DNA of 64,000 bases from Hyphomonadaceae bacterium (GCA_022841905.1 JALHQO010000007.1:62001-126000), one strand, 5' to 3'; numbered from the stretch's first letter, positions 25,354 through 35,614 are shown. Numbers and translations: made by a program. The notes: generated from the sequence alone by a model not told the origin.

Positions 25354-28300
25354 TTATCTTGTTCCCGGAGGGGTGGGGTCAACCGGTTCTAGCGCCGTTT
25401 CTTCCGTTTCCGGCGCAATCTGGACGTCGGTGTCGGTTTCGGTGGTCTGGCCGTTGGCGCGATTAATGATATCGCCAGGATCGACGATCGAGGTCGCCGT
25501 GCGGGCCAGCGCCCGGAACGGGGCGCTGATGCGGACATTGAAGTCGAACGGCACGCCGCGGACGGTGACGCTGCCGATGCCGGGCACGTTGGTGAGGTCG
25601 CCCATCTCGACGGGGCGGCCCGAGTTGCGACCGCTGAACTCAATCGACGAGACGACCTCGCCGTTCAGGTCGCCGTCCAATCTGAGTTCCAGGTGGTCGT
25701 AGCTGAAACGGCGCAGCGCATCGAACGCGACGCGGCTGAAGCCTTCGACATTGTCTCCCGCCGTGCCGGTGTAAGAGAGAATGCCGCCATCGCCTTGGGA
25801 GCGCAGCACGCCGCCTTCAATGAACGCGGTTTGCCGCGTCAGGCGCAGCGGGAAGGAGCCTTCAACAATCCCAGTAGCGGCGAGGTCGGGCACGTTCAGG
25901 TTCGCGATCAGATCGGCAGCGTCGACGTCGGAGAGCGTGAGCTCGATGCGGGTTTCATCTTCGCCGAGCGTGATGGTGGTCGGCGCCATGGCAAGCGCGC
26001 CGCCGGCGAAATCGAACTCAGCTTGCTCGATCGTTAGGCGTTGCTCGCTCAGCAATTGGAAGCGCAGACGTCCGTTGCGCGCGGCGAGACCTGGATTGAG
26101 CAGGCCGACGGTCGCGCTTTGGCCGGGCGGAGTGGTGAGGTTGAAGAGGTCGTCGAAATAGATCGAGCCGCGCACGTCCTGGATGATTGGCATTGTCGCC
26201 GTCGCAAACGAGACGCCGGTCGTGCTCATCGTGCCGGTCGCGGTCAGCGCATCGTTTGTCCAGGTGACGTCGGCCACCATGGAGGCCGCGCCCTGCACGT
26301 TTTCAACCATGCCGCGGGCGCGTTCGGTGATGTGGTAGGGCTGCAATGTGTCGTCAAAGACTATGTTGGTGGCGAGGATGCGTGTGTTGCCAGCGCCTTC
26401 GCTGATGTCGTGGAACGCGGTGAAGCCGGCGAGCTGCCGGCGGCCGTCGGCAAGCGCGATGTCTCCGCGCGCATTGATGTCGCCGTCGCGCACAATCGCG
26501 GTCACATCGGCGAGTCGCATCGGATTGAACAGGGTGCGCTCGTTTTCCGTCGCGGGTTCGTGCGCGGTGAGCAGCGCTTCGCCAGAACGGACTTGAATGA
26601 TCGGCCCTTCGCCGCTGCCTTGCGGGGCGGCGTCCCATTCGCCGGTGATGGTGGAAACCGAGCCGGGCAGGGATGGATCGTTCAGCGTGCCGGATCGGAA
26701 CGCGCCATCGACGCGCCAGGTGCCGTCATAGATGCGGGCGTCGGCGGTCGCGCTTTGCAGCGCGATGGCGAGCGTGCGGTCTTCGCCCATGTCGATCTCA
26801 AGGCTCGGTGTTTGCGCTTCGAGCAACAATGTCATGTCGCCGGTGCGGCCGCGGAATTGGCCGACGACGTTTTGTGCGCCGAGACGCGCGGGCTGCGCTT
26901 CGGGCCCAGCCATGCGGCCGTTCAGGCCGAGGCTGCGGATCGAGAAACCGCCTGAGAGGTTCTGATTAGCGTCGGCGGCGATCAGCGCGCCGTTGAGCGG
27001 GCAGAGCGCGAATGCGCCGCTGCCAAACGAAAAGCCCGCCACGTCGAGGCCGCCGAGTTGCATTTGCGTGCAGCCGTTCGGTGTCACCCGCCACCCGGGT
27101 CGCCAGGTTACGGCGAGATCGAGTGCGGCGACCATGTCGCGCACTTCGCCTGCTCCGATCGGGCCGGTGATGCGCGCGGGGCCGCGGAAGTCGATGCGGC
27201 CGCTGCCTTCTGGCGCGATCGCGATGGCGACGACGAGTTCGTTGGTGGCGATGCTCGCATTGTCGGCGCGCCAGTTGGAGAGCGTCAGCGTGCCGTCGGC
27301 TTCAAACGGCGCGCCGGGCGACCAGTCGACGGTATCAAGCAGCAGCGACGCGGTCGGCGCGCCGCCGCCGGAGAGTTCGAGCGCGACCGCGCCATGCAGT
27401 GCAGCACCCGGCCATTGAATGACCAAAGCCGGCGCGTCGTTGCGCAGCGGCGCCAGACGCAACACCGTGCCGCTGGCGGCGCGCGCTTCCACGGGCGCTG
27501 CAAGCCGAAGGCGCGTGGCGTTGCTGTCGATGACAAGGCCGAGCGGCGCCGTGACGTCGAAGCGATCGGCGGCGATATCGAGCGCGCGCTCGGCGGAGGC
27601 GAAGGTCGGCCCGATGGGTGCGTCGCTGAGATTGGGAAAGGCGTCGCGCAATGTTTGCTGCGCGTCGTTGTCGAGCCGTGCTTGGCTGAGCACGATTTGC
27701 GCCGCGCCTTCGGCCGCGCCGGCGCCGTCAAGATCGAAACGCAAATCGCCTGAGGCTGTAGCGCGCGGCGCAAGCATGGAAAGGCCGGCATACTCTTCGC
27801 CCGCGAGAGACCAGCGCGCCGAGCCGTTGGCGGCGTCGCCTTCCAAGCGCGCATCGAAGCGGGCGCGTTGCAGTGCATTGCCGTGCGCGCGGAACGCAGC
27901 GGCGTTCAGGCGCGCTTGGCCCTGCCACATGCGCGGCGTGAGCGCGTTCTCCTGCGCGATCGCTTCGCCGCCAATGCCGCCGCTCACTTGATCTGCGTTG
28001 ATGTTCGCGCTCCGCACTGATGCGATGCGCCATGCGCCTTCCGCTTCGTAGCGCGCGAGATCGAGCGGCGCGCGCGCGGTGAAGCGGAGCTGCACTTGCT
28101 CGAACGTGGCGCCGTTCCAGAGTACGGAGTTTGCGCTGGCGGTTAGACGCGCGGCGAGCATGTTGTCACGCGAGGCGACGATGAGATCAGCGCGGCCGCT
28201 TTCAAGCGCATGCGTTTGGCCGGCCAGCGTCGTCTCAGCGATATGGGCGATGGCTTGGAAATCGCCACCCAACGAACCGGACGATTCAAACGTCGCGTTT

Positions 28301-28839
28301 AATGTGCCGAACGGCGCGGCGATAATCGCCTCGCCGTCGACGATCTCAAACTCGAACGCTGGAATGGTCGGGCGGCGGCGACCGGGCGGGCCAGCGCGCA
28401 GGCGGTCTAGCGATCCGGCGCTGACCCGGCCTGACGCGTCCATGCGCAGGCGCACGCGTGGCGATTGTACATGCACGTTGGCAAGGCGGGGCGTGAGGCC
28501 GGACCAGGTCCAGCGCGCGTCGATGCGGGGAACTTCTACGTCCGGCTCGTTCTCGGCGCCGAAACGAAGGTCGGCCAGCGTGATGCGGCTCAAATCGAGG
28601 TTAACGACCCGGAAATCCGCCTCGGCCCCGCGCTCGGCCAAAGCCGCACCGATAAAGAAGCTGGCTATGGGAAACCGCAGAAACCATAATGCCCCGACGA
28701 CGCCAGCCGTGCTCAAGCCGAGCGCCAGGATGGCGGTCGTCCAGCCGATCAGTAATCGGCGGCCAGGAGGCGGGTCATCCGTCGCCTGCGGCGCCGGTTG
28801 TTCTTGACTCGCAACGGCCTGGTTAGACCTATGTGCCAT
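25354..28839 (-). CDS. ydbH: YdbH-family AsmA-like phospholipid transport protein
   Basis: A 1161-residue envelope protein. After a Pro-rich cytoplasmic stretch, one TM helix (about 32-58) anchors it in the inner membrane. The rest is repetitive beta structure as in bridge-like lipid transfer proteins, ending with a dicarboxylate-transport/YdbH C-terminal domain (about 950-1120: LLSEQRLTIEQAEFDFAGG, then GSFPLRLTRQTAFIEGG, and LELRLDGDLNGEV). In E. coli YdbH, TamB and YhdP share phospholipid transport to the outer membrane. ATG 28839 is chosen; a TTG at 28869 is in frame. First gene of the ydbH-ynbE-ydbL operon, divergent from an M23 peptidase. Confidence 0.9.
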   Translation of the reverse strand: MAHRSNQAVASQEQPAPQATDDPPPGRRLLIGWTTAILALGLSTAGVVGALWFLRFPIASFFIGAALAERGAEADFRVVNLDLSRITLADLRFGAENEPDVEVPRIDARWTWSGLTPRLANVHVQSPRVRLRMDASGRVSAGSLDRLRAGPPGRRRPTIPAFEFEIVDGEAIIAAPFGTLNATFESSGSLGGDFQAIAHIAETTLAGQTHALESGRADLIVASRDNMLAARLTASANSVLWNGATFEQVQLRFTARAPLDLARYEAEGAWRIASVRSANINADQVSGGIGGEAIAQENALTPRMWQGQARLNAAAFRAHGNALQRARFDARLEGDAANGSARWSLAGEEYAGLSMLAPRATASGDLRFDLDGAGAAEGAAQIVLSQARLDNDAQQTLRDAFPNLSDAPIGPTFASAERALDIAADRFDVTAPLGLVIDSNATRLRLAAPVEARAASGTVLRLAPLRNDAPALVIQWPGAALHGAVALELSGGGAPTASLLLDTVDWSPGAPFEADGTLTLSNWRADNASIATNELVVAIAIAPEGSGRIDFRGPARITGPIGAGEVRDMVAALDLAVTWRPGWRVTPNGCTQMQLGGLDVAGFSFGSGAFALCPLNGALIAADANQNLSGGFSIRSLGLNGRMAGPEAQPARLGAQNVVGQFRGRTGDMTLLLEAQTPSLEIDMGEDRTLAIALQSATADARIYDGTWRVDGAFRSGTLNDPSLPGSVSTITGEWDAAPQGSGEGPIIQVRSGEALLTAHEPATENERTLFNPMRLADVTAIVRDGDINARGDIALADGRRQLAGFTAFHDISEGAGNTRILATNIVFDDTLQPYHITERARGMVENVQGAASMVADVTWTNDALTATGTMSTTGVSFATATMPIIQDVRGSIYFDDLFNLTTPPGQSATVGLLNPGLAARNGRLRFQLLSEQRLTIEQAEFDFAGGALAMAPTTITLGEDETRIELTLSDVDAADLIANLNVPDLAATGIVEGSFPLRLTRQTAFIEGGVLRSQGDGGILSYTGTAGDNVEGFSRVAFDALRRFSYDHLELRLDGDLNGEVVSSIEFSGRNSGRPVEMGDLTNVPGIGSVTVRGVPFDFNVRISAPFRALARTATSIVDPGDIINRANGQTTETDTDVQIAPETEETALEPVDPTPPGTR

Positions 28840-28967
28840 AATCCTCGGCTTGGTGCGGTTCTTGCTCAACCATTAAGCGTCTCCCGCGGGCGTCTTCGTG
28901 GCTCAAGGAATGCGCCAATTTCGGTTTCTGGTGAGATAACCAAAGGGCAAAAGGTCTTGTCCTTTGT

Positions 28968-30347
28968 ATGTTTTCCGCTGTTGCGGACAGTTGGAGCGTG
29001 AGGTTGAGGGCAGAATTCGCTCAACGGCTCATGAAGGCTCGGAAAGGTTTAGCGGCGTTCGCCATTATGGCGGGGGCTCTGGGCCTAGGGCTTGGGCTTG
29101 CCTGGAACACCGGCTTGTTCGGTGGAGGCTCCGCCGCGGCTGCGGCGCAGACCGCGCAGATCCGTGAAGAGGCCGCGCGCCGGGCCGAGCATTTGGCGTT
29201 TACGGAAGCTTACCTGGATCACGAGACGCGCGAGATGCGGGTCGCCTCGGGCGAAACGCTGGCGGGGCTCTTGGTGCGCGCTGGCGCTTCGCGTGATGAA
29301 ACCAATGCCGCGCTTGCATCTCTTAACGGCGTTTACGATCCGCGCCGGCTGCGCCCTGGCCAGTCGGTCAGCCTGTTTTTCTCCGATGCGCGCTTGACCG
29401 GCGTTGCGTTCCGCTCGGAGCCGGGCGCATCCGTCACCGCCAATCGCACTACGGCAGGCTTCGCCGCGCGCGAAGTGCTGATGCCGCTGACGTTCGAGAA
29501 TGCGCGTATCGCGGCGCAAGTGGAAACCAGCCTTTACGCCACCGCCCTTTCGCTCGGCGCAACCGATCGCGAAATCGCCGCGCTCGCGGACGCGTTCTCG
29601 TACGATGTCGACTTCCAACGCGACGTGCGGCCAGGCGATGATTTCGAACTCGTGTTCGAGCGCTATTATGACGACGAAGGCAACACGGTCCGCACCGGCG
29701 ATCTGTTGTTCGTCGCGCTAGAGACGCGTCGCGGTCAGCGTAATTTCTATTCGTTCTTGGCGCCAGGCGACGCGCGGCCGGATTGGTACGACGCCGACGG
29801 CAAGAGCGCGCGGCGCTTCTTGATGCGAACGCCTATCAATGGCGCCCGTCTCTCATCGGGTTTCGGCATGCGCCGCCACCCGATCCTCGGCTATTCGCGC
29901 ATGCACCGCGGCACTGATTTCGCTGCGCCGATCGGCACGCCGATCCTGGCGGCAGGCGAAGGCACCGTCGTGCGTGCGGGTCCATTCAGTTCGTACGGGA
30001 ACTACGTCCGCATCCGTCACGCCAACGGCTATGAAACGGCGTACGCACACATGTCGCGGTTTGCGCGCGGTATCCGCGCCGGCACGCGCGTTCGGCAGGG
30101 CCAGATCATCGGGTATGTCGGCAATACGGGGCGCTCGACCGGGCCGCATCTCCACTATGAAGTCATGCGCCGCGGTCAGCAGATCAATCCGATCAATTTG
30201 CAGGTCGCCAACGGCCGCAATCTGACGGGCCGTGCTCTGGAACTGTTCAACATTGAGCGCCAGCGCATCGACACCCTGCGCCAAGTTCGCGCCAGCGAAA
30301 CGACCGAGGCGGCTCTCCACGGCGCAGCGGCGGTTGCGACGCCGTAA
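28968..30347 (+). CDS. M23-family (LytM) murein endopeptidase, membrane anchored
   Basis: A 459-residue protein; an ATG at 29031 (MKARKGLAAFAIM) is an alternative start. A TM helix lies about residues 28-47. An OapA/LysM-like section follows (ASGETLAGLLVRAGASRDE, LRPGQSVSLFF), then a middle domain (about 165-270). The C-terminal LytM domain (about 285-420) has the zinc ligands in MHRGTDFAAP and GPHLHYEV plus the His of YAHMSRF. All are intact, so it should cut peptide cross-links of murein. It lies divergent from ydbH across a 128-nt gap. Confidence 0.92.
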   Translation: MFSAVADSWSVRLRAEFAQRLMKARKGLAAFAIMAGALGLGLGLAWNTGLFGGGSAAAAAQTAQIREEAARRAEHLAFTEAYLDHETREMRVASGETLAGLLVRAGASRDETNAALASLNGVYDPRRLRPGQSVSLFFSDARLTGVAFRSEPGASVTANRTTAGFAAREVLMPLTFENARIAAQVETSLYATALSLGATDREIAALADAFSYDVDFQRDVRPGDDFELVFERYYDDEGNTVRTGDLLFVALETRRGQRNFYSFLAPGDARPDWYDADGKSARRFLMRTPINGARLSSGFGMRRHPILGYSRMHRGTDFAAPIGTPILAAGEGTVVRAGPFSSYGNYVRIRHANGYETAYAHMSRFARGIRAGTRVRQGQIIGYVGNTGRSTGPHLHYEVMRRGQQINPINLQVANGRNLTGRALELFNIERQRIDTLRQVRASETTEAALHGAAAVATP

Positions 30348-30413
30348 ATTCCAGGTTGAGCGAGAACGGAAACCGGCGCATGGTTCGCGCTCTGGTAACG
30401 AACCTCGAGGCCT

Positions 30414-31028
30414 ATGCGCGCCCTCATCGCCGACGACCACGAATTGTTCCGCAGCGGCTTGCGCCAGCTGCTGGTCGATGTGCTGAATGCCACTGAAGTT
30501 CGCGAAGCCGAAACGTTCGATCAGGCCATCGAGGTGCTGACCAACGAAGGCGCGGGCGATCTCATTCTCGTGGATTTACGCATGCCGGGCATGTCCGGTG
30601 CGGAGGCGCTGGCGGCGCTGCGCGACGGTTTTCCCGATGCGAAGCTCGCGGTTGTATCCGCCTGGGAAGAGCGCGCCGAGATCATCGCGGCTTTGAGCGC
30701 CGGCGTGCACGGCTACATTCCGAAGTCGCTCTCATCGAATGAGATCGCAGCCGCCATTCGCTCTATTCTCGGGGGCCAGATTTTCGCGCCGGCAGCACTC
30801 GGCCGTCGCGAGCCGGGAGCGTACCAAGCCGCTCAAGCCACACCCGTCGTCGGCGCCTTGCGCCAGCGCGAGGTTCTGAACGAGTTGCTGAAAGGGCAGG
30901 CGAGCAAAGAGATCGCCCGCTCGCTCGACATTGCCGAAGGCACGGTGAAAATTCACCTCGCCGCAATCTATCGGGCGCTGGGCGTTCGCACACGCGCCGA
31001 GGCGATCGCCAAACTTAAAGCGGCCTAG
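30414..31028 (+). CDS. NarL/FixJ-type response regulator
   Basis: A 204-residue regulator. Receiver: LIADDHELFRSGL, phospho-acceptor in ILVDLRMPGMSG, VVSAW and YIPKSL with the conserved Lys. The LuxR-type helix-turn-helix is at about 145-204 (LRQREVLNELLKGQASKEIA, then GTVKIHLAAIYRALG). It overlaps the stop of the convergent hybrid kinase by 4 nt. The two genes probably form a phosphorelay with the lone receiver upstream of the kinase; that pairing is inferred from position. Confidence 0.92.
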   Translation: MRALIADDHELFRSGLRQLLVDVLNATEVREAETFDQAIEVLTNEGAGDLILVDLRMPGMSGAEALAALRDGFPDAKLAVVSAWEERAEIIAALSAGVHGYIPKSLSSNEIAAAIRSILGGQIFAPAALGRREPGAYQAAQATPVVGALRQREVLNELLKGQASKEIARSLDIAEGTVKIHLAAIYRALGVRTRAEAIAKLKAA

Positions 31029-32760
31029 CGCACGAGTTCTCGAGTCACCGTTCGGATCAGCTGTTCGCGATCGACCGGTTTGATCAGCCACGACAATCCG
31101 GATGCGCGCAGCAGCGCCAGCGTGTCGGCGGCGGTGTCACCCGTCACGACAATGGTCTTTGGCGCCGGATCGGTGGCGTGGGCGAGCCTGCGGGCGATAT
31201 CGATGCCTTGCAGTCGCCCTTCGACACGCAAGTCCATAATCAGCAAGGCCGGCTTAAAGTCGGCGAGCAAAGCGCCAGCTTCGGCTTCGTTTGCCGCCGA
31301 CTGCACGTTAGCGCCGATGTCGCGTAGCGCCCCGCTGACCGCTTCGCGCGCCAAGGCCTCATCGTCGACCACCAGCACTTTTACGCCAACTAGTGCACCG
31401 GACTCTGGCGGTGCAGTCGGCCGCGCTTCCGGCGCCGTGGCGCGCTCGGCGGTGACGATGAAGCGTGCGCCGGCGCCGGGTGAGGATTCGATGCGAACCG
31501 GCATATCCAACAGATCGGCGATGCGCTTCACGATGGCGAGACCTAGGCCCAAGCCATCGGCGCGGCCCTCTAGGCGCACAAACTCGTCAAAGATGCGCTC
31601 GTGGTCTTCTGGCGCGATGCCGGGGCCTTCGTCCTCCACAATGATGTCGGCGCTCTCGTCGCGCTCAATGACGCGGATCCGCACCTTTCCGCCGCCGTGT
31701 TTCAGCGCGTTAGAAACTAGATTCTGGAGGATGCGATCGAGCAGGGTCGGATCGGTTTGAACGCCGACCGGCGTCGGCGCCGCTTCCACCGTGCTTTCAG
31801 GATATTGAGCGACCACGCGATCGAATGTTTCCTGCAGCGGCACGACGGTGATTTCCGGTTCAACGACGCCAGCCTGGATGCGCGCCAGATCAAGCAGCGT
31901 CGAGAACATGCCCACCATGGATTGGGTGGCGCGGTCCATCTTGGCGACAATATCGCGCGCCTCTTCGGTTTCGACGCGCCGCTCCAGGGCGCTCAGATAA
32001 AGTGTCAGCGCGTGCAGCGGTTGGCGCATGTCGTGGCTGGCGACGGCGAGAAAGCGCGTCTTGGCGAGATCGGACGCCGCCGCCTTGGCGCGCGCGTCTT
32101 CCGCCGCTTCGGTCGCCAGGCGCCACTGCGCGCGTTCGCGGCTCAGTGCCAAGGCGGACAGAGCCGCGACGATGAGCGACAGAAGCGCCAGCGCGCTTGC
32201 AAGGGTGTCCGTGCGTCTGCGCGCAGCCGCCTCGTTTTCGTCGACGGCCTCGCTGCGGAGCAAAATGCCTTCGTGCAGCGCGGCCGTGTCTTGCTCCAGC
32301 GCCTGTCCCAAGGTGGCGGACAGGAGGTCCTGTTGTTGGCGGCGCGCGTTGGGGCTCATCCTCCGTTCTAGGTGCGAGAGCAAAGTCTCAGTGGTCGCAG
32401 AGAGGCGTCCGGCCGCAATAGCGTCGCGTTCTTCAAGCGCGCTGAGGCTGACAATGTCGGCCGCGCTTGTGCGCGCGGCGGCGCTGGCGGCGTTGAGGCG
32501 GTCAGGCTGCCCTCATTGTCTTCGTTGACATAAGCGCGCGCCGCTTCTCTGGCGCCGTGTTGTGCGCGCGCGAAATTGATCAGGGCGATGCGGAGATCGC
32601 GCATCTCGATGCGGGCGACGCGGGCTTGCTCGTAGCTCTCGCGGCCGGAGGTGATAACAAGCAGCAGCGCTAGAACGAGAAGAGCGACCAGTGCGATAGC
32701 TGCGGTGAGAAAGTAATCAGCGCGGGCTTGCCGAGTTTGGGTCACGCGCTGTCCGTTCAA
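31025..32760 (-). pseudogene. Hybrid sensor histidine kinase with a frameshift near 32.5 kb
   Basis: Two frames together make one kinase of about 575 residues. The upstream frame starts at TTG 32760 (overlapping the preceding stop as TTGA) or GTG 32745. It encodes a TM helix (about 18-38) and the start of a CHASE3-like helical sensor, REAARAYVNEDNEG; it then turns into low-sense Pro-rich sequence and stops at 32368. The other frame opens at 32512 and continues the sensor (DRLNAASAAARTSAAD, DIVSLSALEERDA), a second TM, H-box VASHDMRQPLHAL, N-box LVSNALKHGGG, G boxes, and a C-terminal receiver (LIMDLRVEG, IKPVD). One base appears to be missing between about 32495 and 32512. Sequencing error or real inactivation cannot be told apart here. 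Confidence 0.85.
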
Positions 32761-33125
32761 GCGCGCTCAAGCCATGCGACAATGGCCTCCGCGCGCGCGG
32801 GCTTTTGCATGACCTCGTAGCCGGCGAGATCGGCGGCCGTTGTCGCCCGCCCGTGGAACGAGCCTGACAACACCAGCACGCGCGCCTGTGGCGCAGCCCG
32901 AGAGAGTCGCTTCACGACGCTAATCCCGTCCGCGCCGTCGCCCAAATGGAAATCGGTGATGATCCAATTGAGATCGTCGAGGCGTGGGGCAATCACGGCC
33001 TTTGCTTCTGCACCGTCTTGCGCGTGAACGACGTCGGCGCCCCAATCACTTAGAATGAACGCCAGCGCCTCCGCGGATGCGGGGTTATCCTCGATAATGA
33101 GGGCGAGGGGGCGCGCGTTCGCCAT
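32757..33125 (-). CDS. Single-domain receiver protein
   Basis: A 122-residue CheY-like protein with no output domain: IIEDN acidic pair, phospho-acceptor in IITDFHLGDG, VLSGSF and the Lys in VMQKPARAE. ATG 33125 is used because it begins right before the receiver fold. It precedes the hybrid kinase gene with a four-base TTGA overlap, so it is the likely phosphate partner of that kinase, either as a shuttle or a sink. With the NarL-type gene it makes a three-part signalling cluster. Confidence 0.9.
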   Translation of the reverse strand: MANARPLALIIEDNPASAEALAFILSDWGADVVHAQDGAEAKAVIAPRLDDLNWIITDFHLGDGADGISVVKRLSRAAPQARVLVLSGSFHGRATTAADLAGYEVMQKPARAEAIVAWLERA

Positions 33126-33331
33126 GCCCACAAACAGAACACTGCCGTGCGCCAGCGTCGAAAGCCTGACACAAGGCATAGGCCGAAGGGAGTAGTCTGA
33201 AGTCTAACTCTAGGTTCGGGTTGGACGGACCTCCGGCCTAGGTCTTCGGGCAAGACTTATGTGCAATATTCATGAGGGAATATTTTTGTCATCTTTATCC
33301 TGACTGGGGAATTCTTCTTGGCGGGAGAAAA

Positions 33332-33673
33332 ATGGCAATGAAACCCTTTGCGTTGCAGAAGGCAGACGATGACCACGAGTTTCAGGCGTGGTCGACGCCC
33401 GGCGGAAGCCGCGAACCTGCGGATCGTTGCTCGCGCGACGGCGCGCTGGTGCTGAAGGAAAAGATCGAGGCCTATTGGCGCGAGCGTGGCTGCGACGTGA
33501 TGATCGTCCTCCACAATGTCGGGTTTCACCCCGCCATCCGCGCGGCCCGTTTCGACGTCCGCGGCGACATGATCAACGGCATGCCGCGCCCCGGCAAGAC
33601 GGCGGCGGCCGCGCCGGCTGAGGTCTTCGTCGAAGACTTCGACTTGGAAGACGACGACCTCGCATTCGCCTAA
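33332..33673 (+). CDS. Small hypothetical protein, 113 aa
   Basis: I do not recognise this protein. The ATG at 33332 has GGGAGAAAA directly upstream; ATG 33338 is also possible. The product is soluble, with a charged start ([19 protein letters not shown]), a helical segment [19 protein letters not shown] and a strand [11 protein letters not shown], then [16 protein letters not shown] and an acidic tail [13 protein letters not shown]. It may be a compact alpha/beta domain. It is divergent from the receiver/kinase pair across a 206-nt gap that should hold both promoters. Confidence 0.68.
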   Translation: MAMKPFALQKADDDHEFQAWSTPGGSREPADRCSRDGALVLKEKIEAYWRERGCDVMIVLHNVGFHPAIRAARFDVRGDMINGMPRPGKTAAAAPAEVFVEDFDLEDDDLAFA

Positions 33674-33743
33674 GGGCCTCAATTGCTCGCATGCGGCGGT
33701 CGCGCTCTTTGCTTTTGCGCGCGCGCGGCTAGGGTCGCGCACC

Positions 33744-34211
33744 ATGTCCGACGATATCGCCGCGCCTGCCCAGTTTGAAATTCCCGAAGGCTATGTCGCC
33801 CTTGATTGGCGCCGCGGTTTCGTGCGCCAGATCGGGCCGCTCTACCGGCGCGCGACCGGCGACGCTTATGCAATGGGCTTCCGCGTCGAGGACCACCACA
33901 CCAATGGCATGAAGAACGCCCATGGCGGCATGTTGATGTCGTTTGCGGACATGGCTTGGGGGCATGTCGTCTCGGTGGAACGCTCCTCTTACTGGGTGAC
34001 GGTGCGGCTGACGCTCGACTTCCTCTCCAGCGCTCATTTGGGCGACTGGGTCGAGGGGGCGAGCGAGGTGCTGTCGCGGGAGGACGATCTCTTCGTCGTG
34101 CGCGGCCGGATCTGGACCGGGGATCGGTTGCTGATCACTGGCACCGGCGTCTTCAAGCCGATCCAAAAGCGCGATCCGCGCCCAGGTGAACGCGCCTACG
34201 CCGCCGGCTAG
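33744..34211 (+). CDS. PaaI-like hotdog-fold thioesterase
   Basis: A 155-residue hotdog-fold protein. The signature [16 protein letters not shown] (helix with the HGG turn and catalytic acid) and [19 protein letters not shown], then [11 protein letters not shown], match the PaaI/YdiI-type 4HBT family, which hydrolyses acyl-CoA thioesters in the cytoplasm. Substrate unknown. It follows the small hypothetical gene by 70 nt and precedes a beta-helix protein gene by 54 nt. Confidence 0.9.
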   Translation: MSDDIAAPAQFEIPEGYVALDWRRGFVRQIGPLYRRATGDAYAMGFRVEDHHTNGMKNAHGGMLMSFADMAWGHVVSVERSSYWVTVRLTLDFLSSAHLGDWVEGASEVLSREDDLFVVRGRIWTGDRLLITGTGVFKPIQKRDPRPGERAYAAG

Positions 34212-34265
34212 CCTGTCGCGGTTCTGCGATGGACGGGGCGATGCAGACAGGGCCACACTCCGCGC

Positions 34266-35462
34266 ATGCGCTTGACCCGCCGTTCCCTGATCGCCGCCAT
34301 GCCGCTTGCCGCGGCCTGCTCGGGTGCAGCGCGTGCGCAAGTGCTGCACGTCGCGCCGGGCGGTGAGGGCGATGGCGGCTCATGGGAGAATGCCGCCAGT
34401 TTGCGCGATCTTGATGATCTGATTGGGCGCGTCGCGCCGGGTGGCGAAATCCTGCTCGCGGCTAATCGCGGCGTTTACGAACTTGAGGGCGCGATACAAG
34501 TCGCTTCCGGCGGGCGCGCTGGGCGGCGTGTGCGGGTGCGCGGCGTCAACACCTTGTCCGGCGAGACGCAATGGGCGGTCCTGCGCGGCGTTCGCGGCGG
34601 TGGGGAGGAAGGCGCGGATGGATTTCGCCTGCTGCGCGGCGCAAACCATTTGCACTTCTCGCATCTCTCGTTCGAACGCTTCGGCAATGGTTGCTTTCGC
34701 GCTGGCGGCCCGATCAGCGATCTGACGATCGAGGATTGCACCTTCGACACTGTCTATCGCTTCTTCGAGAATACCGCGTCTGACGGGGAGCGCCAAGCGA
34801 GTGTGCGATCGTTGGTTCTGCGTCGATGTTTCGGAGAAAACGCCGAGCGCGGATTTGCGCGTATCCGCTATGCTTCTAGCAATGGTCTGATTGAGGATTG
34901 CCGCGCGCGCGGGCTGCCCAATGAGGAAGGCTATATTCCTGCCGGCTGCGCTCTCGACGATGAAGCACACACGATCACGCTCCGGCGCTGTGTGATGGAA
35001 AACTTCCAGCAATGGCGCGCCGGCGACTATTGGAACGGCGACGGATTTTCCGACGAATTCGACAATCACGGCATTGTCTATGAAGCCTGCGAAGCGCGCG
35101 GCTCGACCGATGGCGGCTTCGATTGCAAGAGTGAGGGCGTGGTGCTGCGCGACTGTGTGGCGGAGGATAATAAGCGCAACTTCCGCATCTGGAGCGCCGA
35201 GGCGACGCTGGAGCGCTGCACCAGCCGCAATCCCAACTTTCGTGGTGAAGCCGAAGAGAGCGCCAGCGCCTGCCACGTTTGGATTGGGCACGAAGAGGCG
35301 AACGTGCGCATCGACGATCTCACCGTCGTGGACGCCGCCGCTGAGCCGATCGTGGAGTTCGAGCACGATGACGCCCGCGTCGAGATCCGTGGCTTTACGT
35401 TGGATGCGCCGCGCGAAAACTGGGGCGAGGGGCAAGATCAGGTCGAGATCGTCTCGCGTTAA
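34266..35462 (+). CDS. Exported right-handed beta-helix protein, possible polysaccharide lyase
   Basis: A 398-residue protein. The N-terminus MRLTRRSLIAAMPLAAACSG has paired Arg followed by a hydrophobic core, resembling a Tat signal, and the Cys may be lipidated. The body is made of short parallel-beta-helix rungs (DLTIEDCTFDTVYRFF, SLVLRRCFGENAERGFARI, LIEDCRARG, TITLRRCVMENF, VVLRDCVAEDNKRNFRI, ATLERCTSRNPNFRG) as in pectate-lyase-like proteins. No lyase triad can be named with certainty. It lies at the left edge of the exopolysaccharide locus, so a role in cutting or modifying that polymer is a reasonable guess. Confidence 0.85.
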   Translation: MRLTRRSLIAAMPLAAACSGAARAQVLHVAPGGEGDGGSWENAASLRDLDDLIGRVAPGGEILLAANRGVYELEGAIQVASGGRAGRRVRVRGVNTLSGETQWAVLRGVRGGGEEGADGFRLLRGANHLHFSHLSFERFGNGCFRAGGPISDLTIEDCTFDTVYRFFENTASDGERQASVRSLVLRRCFGENAERGFARIRYASSNGLIEDCRARGLPNEEGYIPAGCALDDEAHTITLRRCVMENFQQWRAGDYWNGDGFSDEFDNHGIVYEACEARGSTDGGFDCKSEGVVLRDCVAEDNKRNFRIWSAEATLERCTSRNPNFRGEAEESASACHVWIGHEEANVRIDDLTVVDAAAEPIVEFEHDDARVEIRGFTLDAPRENWGEGQDQVEIVSR

Positions 35463-35614
35463 GCATGTGCCAATTCGGAGCGCTTTCCGTGTGCTGCATG
35501 ACGCGGCCGCGGGGGGCGTAGCGCAGCGGGCGAGGCGTGTTGCGTGGGGCGAGCGATTTGGCATAACCCAGCCTGGGCGGAGAAGCCGTCCGCTAGGCAG
35601 CGCGCATCCCTCCC

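Noticed and set aside
35500-35590. GC-rich stretch with GGCGTAGCGCAGCGGGCGAGGCG that looks a little like a tRNA D-arm.
   Set aside because: No T-arm, anticodon stem or CCA-side acceptor could be folded from it.
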